Origin: Streptomyces sp. NRRL WC-3626
GTDB lineage: Bacteria; Actinomycetota; Actinomycetes; Streptomycetales; Streptomycetaceae
DNA: 64,000 nucleotides
NCBI RefSeq assembly: GCF_000718785.1
Contig: NZ_JOCA01000002.1
Span: 248,001 to 312,000 of the forward strand
Reading direction: 5' to 3'
Of the stretch, positions 8,295-16,501 are shown piece after piece. The translations under genes were made by a program, and so were the position numbers. The notes under the pieces are model-generated. The model was not told the origin of the DNA. It searched no databases and saw nothing but the letters and a program-made list of their open reading frames with translations. Position 1 is the stretch's first letter; every line of letters starts with the position of its first letter.

Positions 8295-8739
8295 GCACCC
8301 TCCTGGCCATGCCCGGCCTGCCATCCTCCTCATCGTCTTCACCGCGGCCCTCGCGACGAGCGGGGGCTCGCATTCCTCCTGCCGGACCTGATCAGACGGA
8401 GGCCGAAGCCCGAGGACCGCGGCGACAGGCCCGGCCAGCGCGTCCGGCCCGCCGTCGGCAGCTACGCGCTCCTCGCCGAGGCCAGCGAATACCTCGAGTA
8501 CGAGTTCGGCGCGGTCCCCGGCAGCATCGGCATCATCGTCCGGCATTCCCTGAACGGCATCGACGACACCGGGGTGTTCGTCCACTGGCTGACGAAGCCG
8601 GACGACCTCGTGCACCAGGACCTCGCCGACCTGGAGGCCGCGCGCATCCACGGCGTGAGCTGCGAGCTCGACGAGCTCGCCTTCTTCGACCCCGCGCCGG
8701 CGGTCCGGACCAAGCACTCATTCAGGAGCACTGATCACC
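8295..8739 (+). pseudogene. Broken small gene, frame disrupted
   Basis: The stretch GSYALLAEASEYLEYEFG to LDELAFFDPAPAV is protein-like in frame 3. That frame has no ATG, GTG or TTG between the stop at 8292 and the GTG at 8574, and it runs on into the next gene without stopping. An ATG at 8291 starts in another frame, and a hydrophobic ILLIVFTAALA segment is read in the third. At least one indel is needed at each end for a normal gene. It may be a decayed gene or assembly error. Function unknown. Confidence 0.4.
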
Positions 8740-9144
8740 ATGAGTTTCCTCAGCCGCATCGGCTTCATCGAGACGAAAGAGCAGGAGCAGGCCCGGCTGG
8801 CCCAGGCCCCCGAGGACTCGACGAACCACTACCTGTCCACCCTGCCCGTGACCATCGAAGAGTGGCCCAAGGATCTGGTCGTCGAGCTGCCGTGGGAGCC
8901 ACCGCGCACCGATCCGTCGTACCGCGTCGTCGTGGTGCCGATCGAGTTCCGCAAGGATCTCCTGCCCGAGGGCGTCGAGGAGGAGCCGCTGCCGCGCAAG
9001 CGCCACTCCGGCTCCTGGACCTGCGCCGTGGTGTACTCCAACCACCCGAGCTACCCGGTCGGCGGCTACCGCATCGTCGTCCCGGCCGCCGAGCTGGCCC
9101 GCGGCCGGAGGGTCGACCTCGCCGGGGTACCGGCCCAGGCCTGA
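8740..9144 (+). CDS. Hypothetical protein, 134 aa
   Basis: ATG with AGGAGCACTGATCACC upstream. Starts MSFLSRIGFIETKEQEQA and contains beta-rich repeats such as YRVVVVPIEF and YRIVVPAAEL. No membrane spans. Followed by a terminator hairpin. Family unknown. Confidence 0.65.
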   Translation: MSFLSRIGFIETKEQEQARLAQAPEDSTNHYLSTLPVTIEEWPKDLVVELPWEPPRTDPSYRVVVVPIEFRKDLLPEGVEEEPLPRKRHSGSWTCAVVYSNHPSYPVGGYRIVVPAAELARGRRVDLAGVPAQA

Positions 9145-9173
9145 CCCCACGAGCGCAACGCATCCGCACCATC

Positions 9174-9205
9174 AGCCCCCGCAGGGATCACGCCGTGCGG
9201 GGGCT
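9174..9205 (+). terminator. GC-rich terminator hairpin
   Basis: AGCCCCCGCA (9174-9183) pairs perfectly with TGCGGGGGCT (9196-9205), followed by CCTCGTTCTC. It ends the transcript of the 134-aa gene. Confidence 0.7.
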
Positions 9206-9248
9206 CCTCGTTCTCGCCCCCACTCGACTGAAGCAGAAAGCAGACGCC

Positions 9249-9311
9249 ATGCCCCGCACCAGAACCTCTCCCGTCCTCCTCGTCCTCGTGGCGCTGCGCT
9301 CTGTTCCCTGA
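9249..9311 (+). CDS. Possible 20-aa peptide
   Basis: ATG after a GAAAGCAGACGCC stretch; encodes a basic/hydrophobic peptide (MPRTRTSPVLLVLVALRSVP) resembling a short membrane peptide or leader. It lies between a terminator and the 85-aa gene. Evidence is limited to the start context. Confidence 0.25.
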   Translation: MPRTRTSPVLLVLVALRSVP

Positions 9312-9354
9312 CCCCACGCCCCTCAACACCACCCAGCAGAAAGCGAGTTCCGCT

Positions 9355-9612
9355 ATGTCCACCGTCAGTGAAGAGCAGAGGATCGACACCGTCCACCGGC
9401 TGGGCGTGATGTCCGAGCGGCACCCCGAGCTGAAGCGCCGCGTGGCGGACGCCCGGCTCGAACTCGCTGCCGTCATTCTCGCCATGGACGCCGTCGACGA
9501 GCGCATCCAGGCGGGGGAGAAGATCCACTCCCTCCAGGAGCAGGCCGCCGTCGAACAAGCGAAGAACGCCCATGCTCAGGCCTTGGCGGTCCTCCTGCGA
9601 GGCGAGCACTGA
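9355..9612 (+). CDS. Hypothetical coiled-coil protein, 85 aa
   Basis: ATG 42 bp after the 20-aa frame. Almost entirely helical and charged (RHPELKRRVADARLELAAV, EKIHSLQEQAAVEQAK), consistent with a coiled coil. No known family. Confidence 0.6.
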   Translation: MSTVSEEQRIDTVHRLGVMSERHPELKRRVADARLELAAVILAMDAVDERIQAGEKIHSLQEQAAVEQAKNAHAQALAVLLRGEH

Positions 9613-9667
9613 GCCGCACTGGCTCGTCCCCGCAACCATCACCGAACCGCACATAAGAGGCCCCGTC

Positions 9668-10192
9668 ATGCCCGATGCACCCAAATACACGCCCCGCAGC
9701 GTCTACACGCTGGAACCGCACGCTGATCTTGTGACCGCCGAGAACGGATACATTCCGATCGAGGCCATCGCCGAGCGCGTCTACGGCAAGCCGTACAGCT
9801 CGCTGCGCGGATGCCAGCGGGACGACGAGCACATCGGCAATGACAGCGTGAAGCTCTACGAGCTCACCTCCGACGGGGACTACCTGCAGGCACTCGGCGA
9901 CCTCGACGGCGCCGAGATCTACCTGGGCTGGGACTCCCGCACCGGCGAGAGCGCCTTCAAGACCGGCATGACGGAGCTGGACTACTGGCTGAGCATCCGC
10001 GTCGCCGACGAAAACACACCAGCCACCGTCGGGGCGAACCCGCCGGCGACGCAAGACCTTGAGAACGCCGTGTTCGAGGACCGGTTCTTCGCCGATCGCG
10101 CCTTCTCGCCGTCGCTGCGGCTGGTCCTGGCCGATCTGATCCGACGCGGCGAACTGCCGCGCGGTGACTACCTGTTCCGGCACTGGTGGTGA
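9668..10192 (+). CDS. Hypothetical protein, 174 aa
   Basis: ATG chosen over the upstream frame start, which overlaps the 85-aa gene. A soluble protein with acidic and aromatic content; ends in FRHWW. It directly precedes the broken Panacea gene, 10 bp away. No family recognised. Confidence 0.6.
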   Translation: MPDAPKYTPRSVYTLEPHADLVTAENGYIPIEAIAERVYGKPYSSLRGCQRDDEHIGNDSVKLYELTSDGDYLQALGDLDGAEIYLGWDSRTGESAFKTGMTELDYWLSIRVADENTPATVGANPPATQDLENAVFEDRFFADRAFSPSLRLVLADLIRRGELPRGDYLFRHWW

Positions 10193-10202
10193 TCGAAGCG
10201 AG

Positions 10203-10464
10203 ATGAAGGTTGGAACCATCGCTCAGTCTCAGACATCCGTCTTCGACGTCGCCGAGTACATCCTGCAGAAGCACGCCGCGGCCGAGCCCGCCCGGCCGGC
10301 GATGACCGCGATGAAGCTCTAGAAGCTCGTCTACTACTGCCAGGCCTGGGCCTCCGGGCCCGAGTGGCCCTGCGCTCTACGAGCTGCACCAGGGCCACTT
10401 TGAGATCGAGGCCGGCTTCTTAGCCAAGCGGCTGCACGTGCGCAGCGACCTCGGAACCGCCTGA
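10203..10464 (+). pseudogene. Panacea-domain (SocA/DUF4065-like) gene, disrupted
   Basis: Starts MKVGTIAQSQTSVFDVAEYI and contains MTAMKL-TAG-KLVYYCQAW, where the family has MKLQKLVYY; the Gln codon is replaced by TAG at 10319-10321. After QAWASGPEW the sequence jumps to ALYELHQGHFEIEAGF in another frame, so about 20 residues are missing and a shift is present. Panacea domains act as antitoxins or chaperones for many toxins. No intact toxin is obvious beside it, so this is probably a relic. Confidence 0.65.
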
Positions 10465-10493
10465 GCACCAGCAGAAAGAGAGAGACCACCACC

Positions 10494-11087
10494 ATGTACA
10501 ACATCCCCTTACGCAGGCGCTCGCTCCTTCGCGGCTGGGCGATCGCGATCGCGGCCATTGCCGCCTTGGTCGCGAGCCTGATCATCTGGGGCAACCAGAT
10601 GAGAAGCCAGGAAGCCCAAGACCGCGCCGCCATGGCCAATACGAAGATCGTCTACGTCGCGGACCCCGTGCAGAAGCTCGTCAAGCGCACCGACGGCTCC
10701 TACTACAGGGCCACGACCGCCTCGGAGTATTCGTCCGACATCACCTACGACTACACGACGGTCCAGGACCAGGACGTCGTCGTGCCCGGCACGGTGACCA
10801 CCCAGGAGCAGAGGCCGACGGGCTTCCTCTGGTACCAGAAGACCTTCGCCAACGACATCACGGTCCGGATCATCGATCCGCAGGAGGCGGACCAGACGCC
10901 GCGCGTCGAGCGGCTGCGCTGCATGGTCGAGCCCGTCGATGCGTCGAAGCCGAGCTACACCGGCGACCCGCACGACAGGAGTCGGCTGAAGATCGGGTCC
11001 GACCAGGAAGGCACGGACGCAGGAAGCCAGCAGCTGTGCCAGGACCGGATCACGATCCTCGTGCCGGACGGCAGCATCCAGCCGTAG
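10494..11087 (+). CDS. Membrane-anchored extracytoplasmic protein, 197 aa
   Basis: ATG with GAAAGAGAGAG upstream. A basic N-terminus (PLRRRSLLRGW), then one transmembrane helix (residues 14-33, AIAIAAIAALVASLIIW), then about 160 residues predicted to lie outside the membrane. There is no lipobox or cleavage motif. Single TAG stop, followed by a terminator. Function unknown; possibly a surface or exclusion-type protein. Confidence 0.65.
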   Translation: MYNIPLRRRSLLRGWAIAIAAIAALVASLIIWGNQMRSQEAQDRAAMANTKIVYVADPVQKLVKRTDGSYYRATTASEYSSDITYDYTTVQDQDVVVPGTVTTQEQRPTGFLWYQKTFANDITVRIIDPQEADQTPRVERLRCMVEPVDASKPSYTGDPHDRSRLKIGSDQEGTDAGSQQLCQDRITILVPDGSIQP

Positions 11088-11133
11088 CCGTCTGGGGCTC
11101 ACCTCTGGGCGTCGGCAGGTGAATTCCGCGGAG

Positions 11134-11183
11134 CCCCCGCCGGCTGAGCATGATGCTCGCCGGGCGGCGGTCTCTCTTTTTCC
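11134..11183 (+). terminator. Terminator of the duplicated terminator-palindrome module (copy A)
   Basis: CCCCCGCCGGC pairs with the GCCGGGCGGCGG side, with an inner GAGCA-TGA-TGCTC stem, followed by TCTCTCTTTTT. The stretch 11121-11215, which includes the palindrome at 11188, is clearly homologous to 14882-14973. Confidence 0.75.
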
Positions 11184-11187
11184 GCCT

Positions 11188-11204
11188 GATCAGCGGAGCT
11201 GATC
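11188..11204. promoter_or_regulatory. 7-3-7 palindrome
   Basis: GATCAGC-GGA-GCTGATC followed by CGGTCTGGTCT. It begins 5 bp after the T-tract of the preceding terminator. Confidence 0.65.
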
Positions 11205-11679
11205 CGGTCTGGTCTCCAGGGCATGAGGGCCCGTGCACGGCGCGCGGCAAGGCGGCCCGCGTCGCGGCGGTCGCCGAGCTGCACGACGGCAACGCCCCTG
11301 AGGCTCCGGCTCCGGCGGAGAACCGCAACGGCGCGGGCGGCACTCTCGGGCAGACGGACGTCGCGCCGGTCGAGGCGGAGGCCACCCAGGAGCAGGAGAC
11401 GGCCGAGACCGCGCGCACGGAGGCCATGGCGGAGGCTGCGGCCGGTCGGGCCGCCCCGCCCCAGAGGCACGGCCCCCGCGTGCCCGGCGTGCCCCTCAGC
11501 GGCGGGTGAGCCCCGAGCGTCGTATGGCGATCAGCGCCGGTCTGGTCCCCGCCCCTCCGCACGGACCAGGACGCACCGCTCCTCTGATCCACCCGCGCCG
11601 CCCGATAGGCCGGTGCCCGGTCGAGCCTGGCCGCACGCACTCAGCCCCACCCACACCCCATCGATGTGAGAGGTACACC
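11205..11679 (+). other. 0.47 kb with a possible gene remnant
   Basis: One frame ends at a TGA (11507-11509) after an Ala/Glu-rich sequence (AELHDGNAPEAPAPAENR and onward) that looks like the tail of a protein, but no start with an RBS is visible downstream of the palindrome. A competing frame from the ATG at 11223 is Arg-rich and unlikely. 11510-11679 holds nothing I can support except the RBS region of the next gene. Confidence 0.3.
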
Positions 11680-12270
11680 ATGACTTCCTGGCCCCACGAC
11701 CTGAGTAAGACCGCCCCCGCCGCCGCCGAGCGCACCGGCACGATCCTCAAGGCCGCGCTGACCGCGCACGGCGTCACCTTCCTCGTGGTCAAGCCCTGGC
11801 GCTCCCTGCCCGGCGCCTCCCTGGTGACCACCGCCCCGGGCCAGCCGGACGTGTGGATCGACGCGCACTCCCACACCAACGGCCCCGCCGTGTCCGGCTA
11901 CGACGTGCCACTGGCCGGACTGTTCGGCATAAGTGCTGTGATCACCGACTATTTCAATACCCGTCACGTGCACTGGGACTTCACCGAGGCGCCCGCCGGC
12001 ATCACCGACCCGGCCGCCGCCGCCGACGCCATGGCGGCAGACGTCGCCGCCCACCTGCACACCTATCCGTCCCTGACCGGTGCGCAGTGGGTCACCATCG
12101 CATCCCATCCGGCCAGCCGCACCGAGTACCGGGAAGCCGTCACCGTGCACGGCACATGGGCGCACGCCTCCTCACCCACCGGCTACACCACCGGCCCCGA
12201 CCTGGACACCGACCGCGTGTGGGACGCCTACCAGCGGCGCGTGGCCGACCTCACCGCCGAGACCCGCTGA
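11680..12270 (+). CDS. Hypothetical protein, 196 aa
   Basis: ATG with GAGAGGTACACC upstream; the longer open frame from 11506 lacks an RBS. Soluble and Ala/Thr-rich, starting MTSWPHDLSKTAPAAAERTG. First of four genes in a compact plus-strand operon up to 14710. No domain recognised. Confidence 0.65.
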   Translation: MTSWPHDLSKTAPAAAERTGTILKAALTAHGVTFLVVKPWRSLPGASLVTTAPGQPDVWIDAHSHTNGPAVSGYDVPLAGLFGISAVITDYFNTRHVHWDFTEAPAGITDPAAAADAMAADVAAHLHTYPSLTGAQWVTIASHPASRTEYREAVTVHGTWAHASSPTGYTTGPDLDTDRVWDAYQRRVADLTAETR

Positions 12271-12362
12271 ACCCGCGACCGACCGCCCCTTCCGCTGGCG
12301 GCCGGTCCCCCCGCCGCGCGACTGACCGGCGTGCGGCCCAACCCCCGAGAGGACCACGGCAG

Positions 12363-12890
12363 ATGAGCACCACCTCCGAGACCCGCACCTGTCTGCACTG
12401 CGCCCGCGAAATCGAGTACATCGAGGCCGACGGACAAGGCGACTGGTACGACTCGTCCAACCGGACCGGGTGCGTGGACGGTGAGCAGCCGCATGCCCCG
12501 GAGCCGCTGTGCAGCTCGTGCCGGGACTACGGCCTGATCGAGATCCGCCACGCGTCCACGGACGGCCTGATCGGGCACCGGCCGTGCGACGACCCCGCGT
12601 GCACCGACCGGCGCGAGAAGGCCGCAGCGCGGGCGGCCGAGAAGCACACCGGCGAAATGGTGATTGGGTCCGAGGAGTTCGGCCCGCAGGTGTGCGCGGA
12701 ATGCGGCTGGGGCGGCTACACCCCCGTTCCCGGCTCGTACGCGCAGGGACGGCCGGTCTACGTGTGCACCGCTACCGGCTGCGGCTACAGGGCCGACGTC
12801 TCCGCGTTCAAGCTGGGCGACGGTGAGCGACTGGCCGTGCACGACGGCCGCCTCTACCTCGTCCGCCCCTACGACGGCGCCCCGTTTTGA
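12363..12890 (+). CDS. Cys-rich, probably zinc-binding protein, 175 aa
   Basis: ATG preceded by GAGAGGACCAC. It carries CLHC (residues 11-14), CSSC, a C/C pair in the DDPAC region, and CAEC with a later C pair, consistent with two or three zinc knuckles. The stop TGA overlaps the next ATG (TGATG), so the two are probably co-translated. Role unknown. Confidence 0.65.
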   Translation: MSTTSETRTCLHCAREIEYIEADGQGDWYDSSNRTGCVDGEQPHAPEPLCSSCRDYGLIEIRHASTDGLIGHRPCDDPACTDRREKAAARAAEKHTGEMVIGSEEFGPQVCAECGWGGYTPVPGSYAQGRPVYVCTATGCGYRADVSAFKLGDGERLAVHDGRLYLVRPYDGAPF

Positions 12891-13648
12891 TGGCTGCCGA
12901 GGGCGGCGAGCGTTCCCAGGTGTCGGCCACCATGACCGAGCGGCTGGAGCGGATGCGTGCGGGCCAACTCGCCGCCCTGCCGACCGTCGCGGAAATCCGG
13001 ATGGCGTACCCGCTCGCCGGTGGGGGCGCCACGCTGCGGCTGATGACCGCCGAGGGGAGCACGGCGGAACGCCACATGATCCCGCTCACGGAGCGGGGTG
13101 CGGCCGGGCGGGAGAACGACCCCGCCGGGATCTACCTGGACACCATCACCGACGGCGCGAACACGGAGGGGCTGAAGATCGCCGCAGGGTGGCACCTGAT
13201 GCGGCTTGGCTTCAACTACGCGCGCGGCGCGGCCTGGACGCCGTACACCGGCAGCGCGAGCAACGAGGCGCAATGGGAGGAGTGGGCGCCGATGCTGCCC
13301 GAGGGGCACCGGTGGCCGCACACGGTGCGCGTCGCCATCACGGCGACGGCCGAACACCTCGCCTACATCGACCGCGCGTACGGTCCCGCGCCGGAACTGC
13401 CGGACCTTCCGGCCGGTGTGAGCGCGCACCCGTCCAGCCCGCGTTCATGGCAGATCTGCTACGCCAACCACCGGTTCTGGCAGCTCTCCTACTGGCCCCG
13501 GATGGGCGGCGACGTGTGGACCCTGTACGCCGACCCGGCCCGTACCAAGTCCCTCGCCAGGGCCGCGAGCCCCGGCGAACTCCTCGCCACCATCCCCGCC
13601 CGTGACACCGAAGCGCAGGCCCGCGCGGCGGCCCGCAAGGGCTACTGA
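12890..13648 (+). CDS. Hypothetical protein, 252 aa
   Basis: ATG overlaps the TGA of the preceding gene. A mixed alpha/beta soluble protein with many Trp and Tyr residues (ANHRFWQLSYWPRMGGDVW), perhaps a binding domain. Ends with an Ala/Arg-rich tail. No family recognised. Confidence 0.65.
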   Translation: MAAEGGERSQVSATMTERLERMRAGQLAALPTVAEIRMAYPLAGGGATLRLMTAEGSTAERHMIPLTERGAAGRENDPAGIYLDTITDGANTEGLKIAAGWHLMRLGFNYARGAAWTPYTGSASNEAQWEEWAPMLPEGHRWPHTVRVAITATAEHLAYIDRAYGPAPELPDLPAGVSAHPSSPRSWQICYANHRFWQLSYWPRMGGDVWTLYADPARTKSLARAASPGELLATIPARDTEAQARAAARKGY

Positions 13649-13663
13649 GACGTTAGGACACCG

Positions 13664-14710
13664 ATGGCCGTCGAATTCACCCCGAAGGACATCCCCGCCT
13701 TGCGCCGGGCCGCGAAGTTCCTGCGCCGCACGGAACTGAACCTGCCGGACACGGCCGACTCCAAGACCCACGACGCCATCCTCATCTCCGCTCTGCGGCT
13801 GGACGACCAGGCCGACGAGCTGGGCGGGCAGGCCCCGGATCCGACTGTGAACGGGACCCGGCGCCCCATCTTCAACCAACTCGTCGCCCCCGAGGCCGAT
13901 GGGCCCATGTTCCACGAGGAGGCGAGTGCGCTCCTCGACGCTCACGAGGACGCAGTCCGGGCCGCCGCCGCGGTGGGCGCGCTCCGCCTCCAGGGCGCGA
14001 TGCTCGCTCTGCACCCGAAGACGGCCAACCCCCGGCACGGGTGCTGCGCGACGCCGAAGGTCTGCAAGGGGACGCACCGGCCGGAGTGCCGGAGCAGCGA
14101 GCACACGATCGGCGGTCAGGTGCCGTGGCCGTGCAAGTCGCTGCGCGCCGTCGGGATCCGCACCGACGCCGACGCCGACGCCGTACGCCAGGCCCTGGCC
14201 AAGCTGGAGCGGGATGCCGGGCGCGACGGCTACCCGAGCCGGAAGAAGGCGAACCGCGGGTACGCCGTACACGCCACCAGGCAGATGGACGGCGGCATCG
14301 GCGACACCGGCGCGTGCGGCACGTACTTCCCGCAGGACACGGAGAGCAGCCTCGAGGCCCCCGGCACCGACGTGTCGTGCCAGGCCTGCGTGAAGGCACT
14401 CCTCAGCAAGCGCGAGGAGGCCGAGGCCGCGGCCGCCGCAGAGGCCACGCACCGCTGCACCCTGCCGCCGAACCGGTTCCTGCCCTGCGGCTGCTGCCCG
14501 CACCAGGTTTGCGAGGACTGTGAGCGCTGCGCCCACACGTGCGTGTGCGGCACCGGCGGAACCCCCGCCCAGCCCGCCGGGGCCGCCGGTGAGTTGTGCC
14601 CCAACGGCCAGCCCCGCCCGGAGTGCTCCGAGAGCGACCCATGCGAGCCCTGCTGGCAGGACCAGCAGGAGGAGGGCGACGCGATCGAGGCCAGCATGGG
14701 CATGCGCTGA
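13664..14710 (+). CDS. Cys-rich hypothetical protein, 348 aa
   Basis: ATG 15 bp after the previous gene. The N-terminal half is helical. From about residue 125 there are multiple Cys clusters (HGCCATPKVCKG, CQAC, CGCCPHQVCEDCERC, CVCG, CEPC), suggesting several zinc sites. Last gene of the 11.7-14.7 kb operon, followed by the copy-B terminator/palindrome module. Confidence 0.65.
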   Translation: MAVEFTPKDIPALRRAAKFLRRTELNLPDTADSKTHDAILISALRLDDQADELGGQAPDPTVNGTRRPIFNQLVAPEADGPMFHEEASALLDAHEDAVRAAAAVGALRLQGAMLALHPKTANPRHGCCATPKVCKGTHRPECRSSEHTIGGQVPWPCKSLRAVGIRTDADADAVRQALAKLERDAGRDGYPSRKKANRGYAVHATRQMDGGIGDTGACGTYFPQDTESSLEAPGTDVSCQACVKALLSKREEAEAAAAAEATHRCTLPPNRFLPCGCCPHQVCEDCERCAHTCVCGTGGTPAQPAGAAGELCPNGQPRPECSESDPCEPCWQDQQEEGDAIEASMGMR

Positions 14711-14894
14711 ACCTCGCCCCCACGGCCTGCGCCGACCAGCGGGGGCGGGGCCGTTGGCCTGCTCGAGCAGGACGGGCTCGGTGCACTACGCCGGGGCGCA
14801 CCGAGCCGCAAGGACGGCGCCGTAACGCCCCCGCCTCCCGGTGCAGGCCGACCCGAACGGCCGGCTGTCCGCCGGTTCCTTGAACTCCGCAGAA

Positions 14895-14939
14895 CCCCCG
14901 CCTGCTGAGCATCACGCTCGCTGGGCGGGGGTCTCTCTT
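14895..14939 (+). terminator. Terminator of the duplicated terminator-palindrome module (copy B)
   Basis: CCCCCGCC (14895-14902) pairs with GGCGGGGG ending at 14931, with an inner GAGC/GCTC stem, followed by TCTCTCTTTG. It lies 185 bp after the 348-aa gene. Confidence 0.8.
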
Positions 14940-14944
14940 TGTCT

Positions 14945-14961
14945 GATCAGCGGAGCTGATT
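14945..14961. promoter_or_regulatory. 7-3-7 palindrome
   Basis: GATCAGC-GGA-GCTGATT followed by CGGTCTGGTCT, identical in its 3' flank to the copy at 11188. The ATG of the 184-aa gene is 45 bp downstream. Confidence 0.65.
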
Positions 14962-15006
14962 CGGTCTGGTCTTCGAAAGATCACGTCCAGCGCCAGGAGT
15001 ACAGCC

Positions 15007-15561
15007 ATGAGCCAGCCCCTCGAACCCACTGATCGCCGACAGACGGAGCACATGCGCTGCGACTGCGTTCCGGATCTGGGGCCCGCGCACTGCCACGGGT
15101 GCTCCGAGATGACGGGGCGAGACGAGTTCTACCCGGGACCGCACTGTCCGACGCGCGCCGTCGAGGCCGCCAAGGTCGCCTTCGAGGTGGCGGCGGGCTA
15201 CGAGCACGCTGCGCCGGTGGTCCTGCACGCCAGCGAGTTCGCTGATGTTCATGGCGCAGTGAGTGCTGCGTTGCACGCACGCGCAGAGCAGATGCCGGAG
15301 CTGCCGCGGCACACGGTGCCCATTTCGGCGAGCTACAGCATCCGTGGCGCACACGCGGAGCTCGACGGCGTGACGTTCCCGTCTGTGGCCGGACTCACCA
15401 CCGCCGTGATCACCGTCCGCACGGCCTCCCCGATCGACCGGCTGACGCTGATCCCCGTGATCGGCCAGATCTCCCATGAAGTCGAGAGCGCAGCCGAGGA
15501 GCAGGACGACGCCTACGTCGCCGAGAAGATCTACATCATCGAGGAAGGACCCAGCGCATGA
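15007..15561 (+). CDS. Hypothetical protein with an N-terminal Cys cluster, 184 aa
   Basis: ATG after CAGGAGTACAGCC. Residues 18-47 hold CDC, HCHGC and a later C, a possible zinc site; the rest is alpha/beta. The stop overlaps the ATG of the membrane protein (ATGA). First gene after the copy-B module. Confidence 0.65.
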   Translation: MSQPLEPTDRRQTEHMRCDCVPDLGPAHCHGCSEMTGRDEFYPGPHCPTRAVEAAKVAFEVAAGYEHAAPVVLHASEFADVHGAVSAALHARAEQMPELPRHTVPISASYSIRGAHAELDGVTFPSVAGLTTAVITVRTASPIDRLTLIPVIGQISHEVESAAEEQDDAYVAEKIYIIEEGPSA

Positions 15562-15827
15562 ACGCCACCACCAGCACCGCGGGTTCGACGTGGCGCGACC
15601 GCGCTGTCAAGACGATCGGCGGGGTGCTCCTCACCCTCATGATTGCGACGAATGTGATCGTCCTCGCTCCGGCTGCGGTCTTCTGCGTCATGACCGGCCA
15701 GTACACGCCGATCATCGTCAGCATCGCCTTCAGCGGCGTGTGCTGGTGGATCCTCCTGCGTACCCTTCGGGCTCTTGCCGAGAAGCGCCGCGCGAAGAAG
15801 GCGCTCATGAGCGCGACCCAGAACTGA
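15558..15827 (+). CDS. Small two-span membrane protein, 89 aa
   Basis: Two hydrophobic helices (residues about 20-45 and 50-70) and a basic C-terminal tail (EKRRAKKAL). Translationally coupled to the preceding gene by ATGA. No family assigned. Confidence 0.65.
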   Translation: MNATTSTAGSTWRDRAVKTIGGVLLTLMIATNVIVLAPAAVFCVMTGQYTPIIVSIAFSGVCWWILLRTLRALAEKRRAKKALMSATQN

Positions 15828-15866
15828 AACCGCAGTCCAGATTCGATCCGAAAGAAGCACGGCGCC

Positions 15867-16130
15867 ATGAGCACCAGCACCATCAGCACGAATGATCTTG
15901 CGAACCTTCAGGCCGGCGACAAGGTCGTCGTCAAGAGCAGCCTCGACGAGAACGCCGGAGAGTCCATCTGCACGACCACCGTCCTCGACCGACGCAACGT
16001 CTCCGCAATCGCCGGCTGGGGAGGTCGGGAGGAAAAGACCTTGGTCCGACTGGGTAGTGGCTTCTGGTACGACCTGGCCACCGGGCTTCAGGACGACTCG
16101 GGGGCCACGCGCATCGAACGGTGTGCCTGA
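15867..16130 (+). CDS. Hypothetical protein, 87 aa
   Basis: ATG preceded by GAAAGAAGCACGG. A small beta-rich protein (GDKVVVKSSL, KTLVRLGSGFWYDL) that could form a barrel. Last gene of the left arm, followed by a strong terminator. Confidence 0.65.
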   Translation: MSTSTISTNDLANLQAGDKVVVKSSLDENAGESICTTTVLDRRNVSAIAGWGGREEKTLVRLGSGFWYDLATGLQDDSGATRIERCA

Positions 16131-16147
16131 CACCCACTCTGAACGCC

Positions 16148-16190
16148 GAAGATCCCCGTGGAGCGCACGTCTCCGCGGGGATCTTCTTTT
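16148..16190 (+). terminator. Strong Rho-independent terminator
   Basis: GAAGATCCCCG (16148-16158) pairs with CGGGGATCTTC (16176-16186), with an inner GGAG/CTCC extension, followed by TTTT. It closes the left-arm operon just before the recombinase remnant. Confidence 0.85.
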
Positions 16191-16213
16191 CTCGCCGGCG
16201 GCCGGCGGTGCTC

Positions 16214-16501
16214 CTACTTTTCCAGCTTCCAGGCGTGCTCGTACTCGGCAGCGGCCATCATGAACTTCAGCGAGAACAGCCCCTTGGCGGGGGACTCCGT
16301 GAGACTGCGCAGCGTCGCACCTTTCGCGATGATCAGCTCAACGACGGCCCGTATCGCCTCGAGGGTCCGTCCGAGCCTGTCGTACCGCCACACGACGACT
16401 TCGTCGCCGGCCTGCAACTCCGCCACCAGCTCGCGCAGCCCGGGGCGGTCAATGCCTGCGGTGGTTCCTGAGACGCCCTCGTCCGAGAAGATCCGGATCG
16501 C
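16214..16501 (-). pseudogene. Serine recombinase (resolvase/invertase) fragment
   Basis: About 95 residues match the middle of a resolvase catalytic domain: IFSDEGVSG, RPGLRELV, GDEVVVWRYDRLGR, LRSLTES and MAAAEYEHAW. The N-terminal segment with the catalytic Ser is missing in every frame, and the protein stops before the DNA-binding domain. It is an inactive relic of a transposon or invertase in the junction between the left arm and the nuclease gene. Confidence 0.75.
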
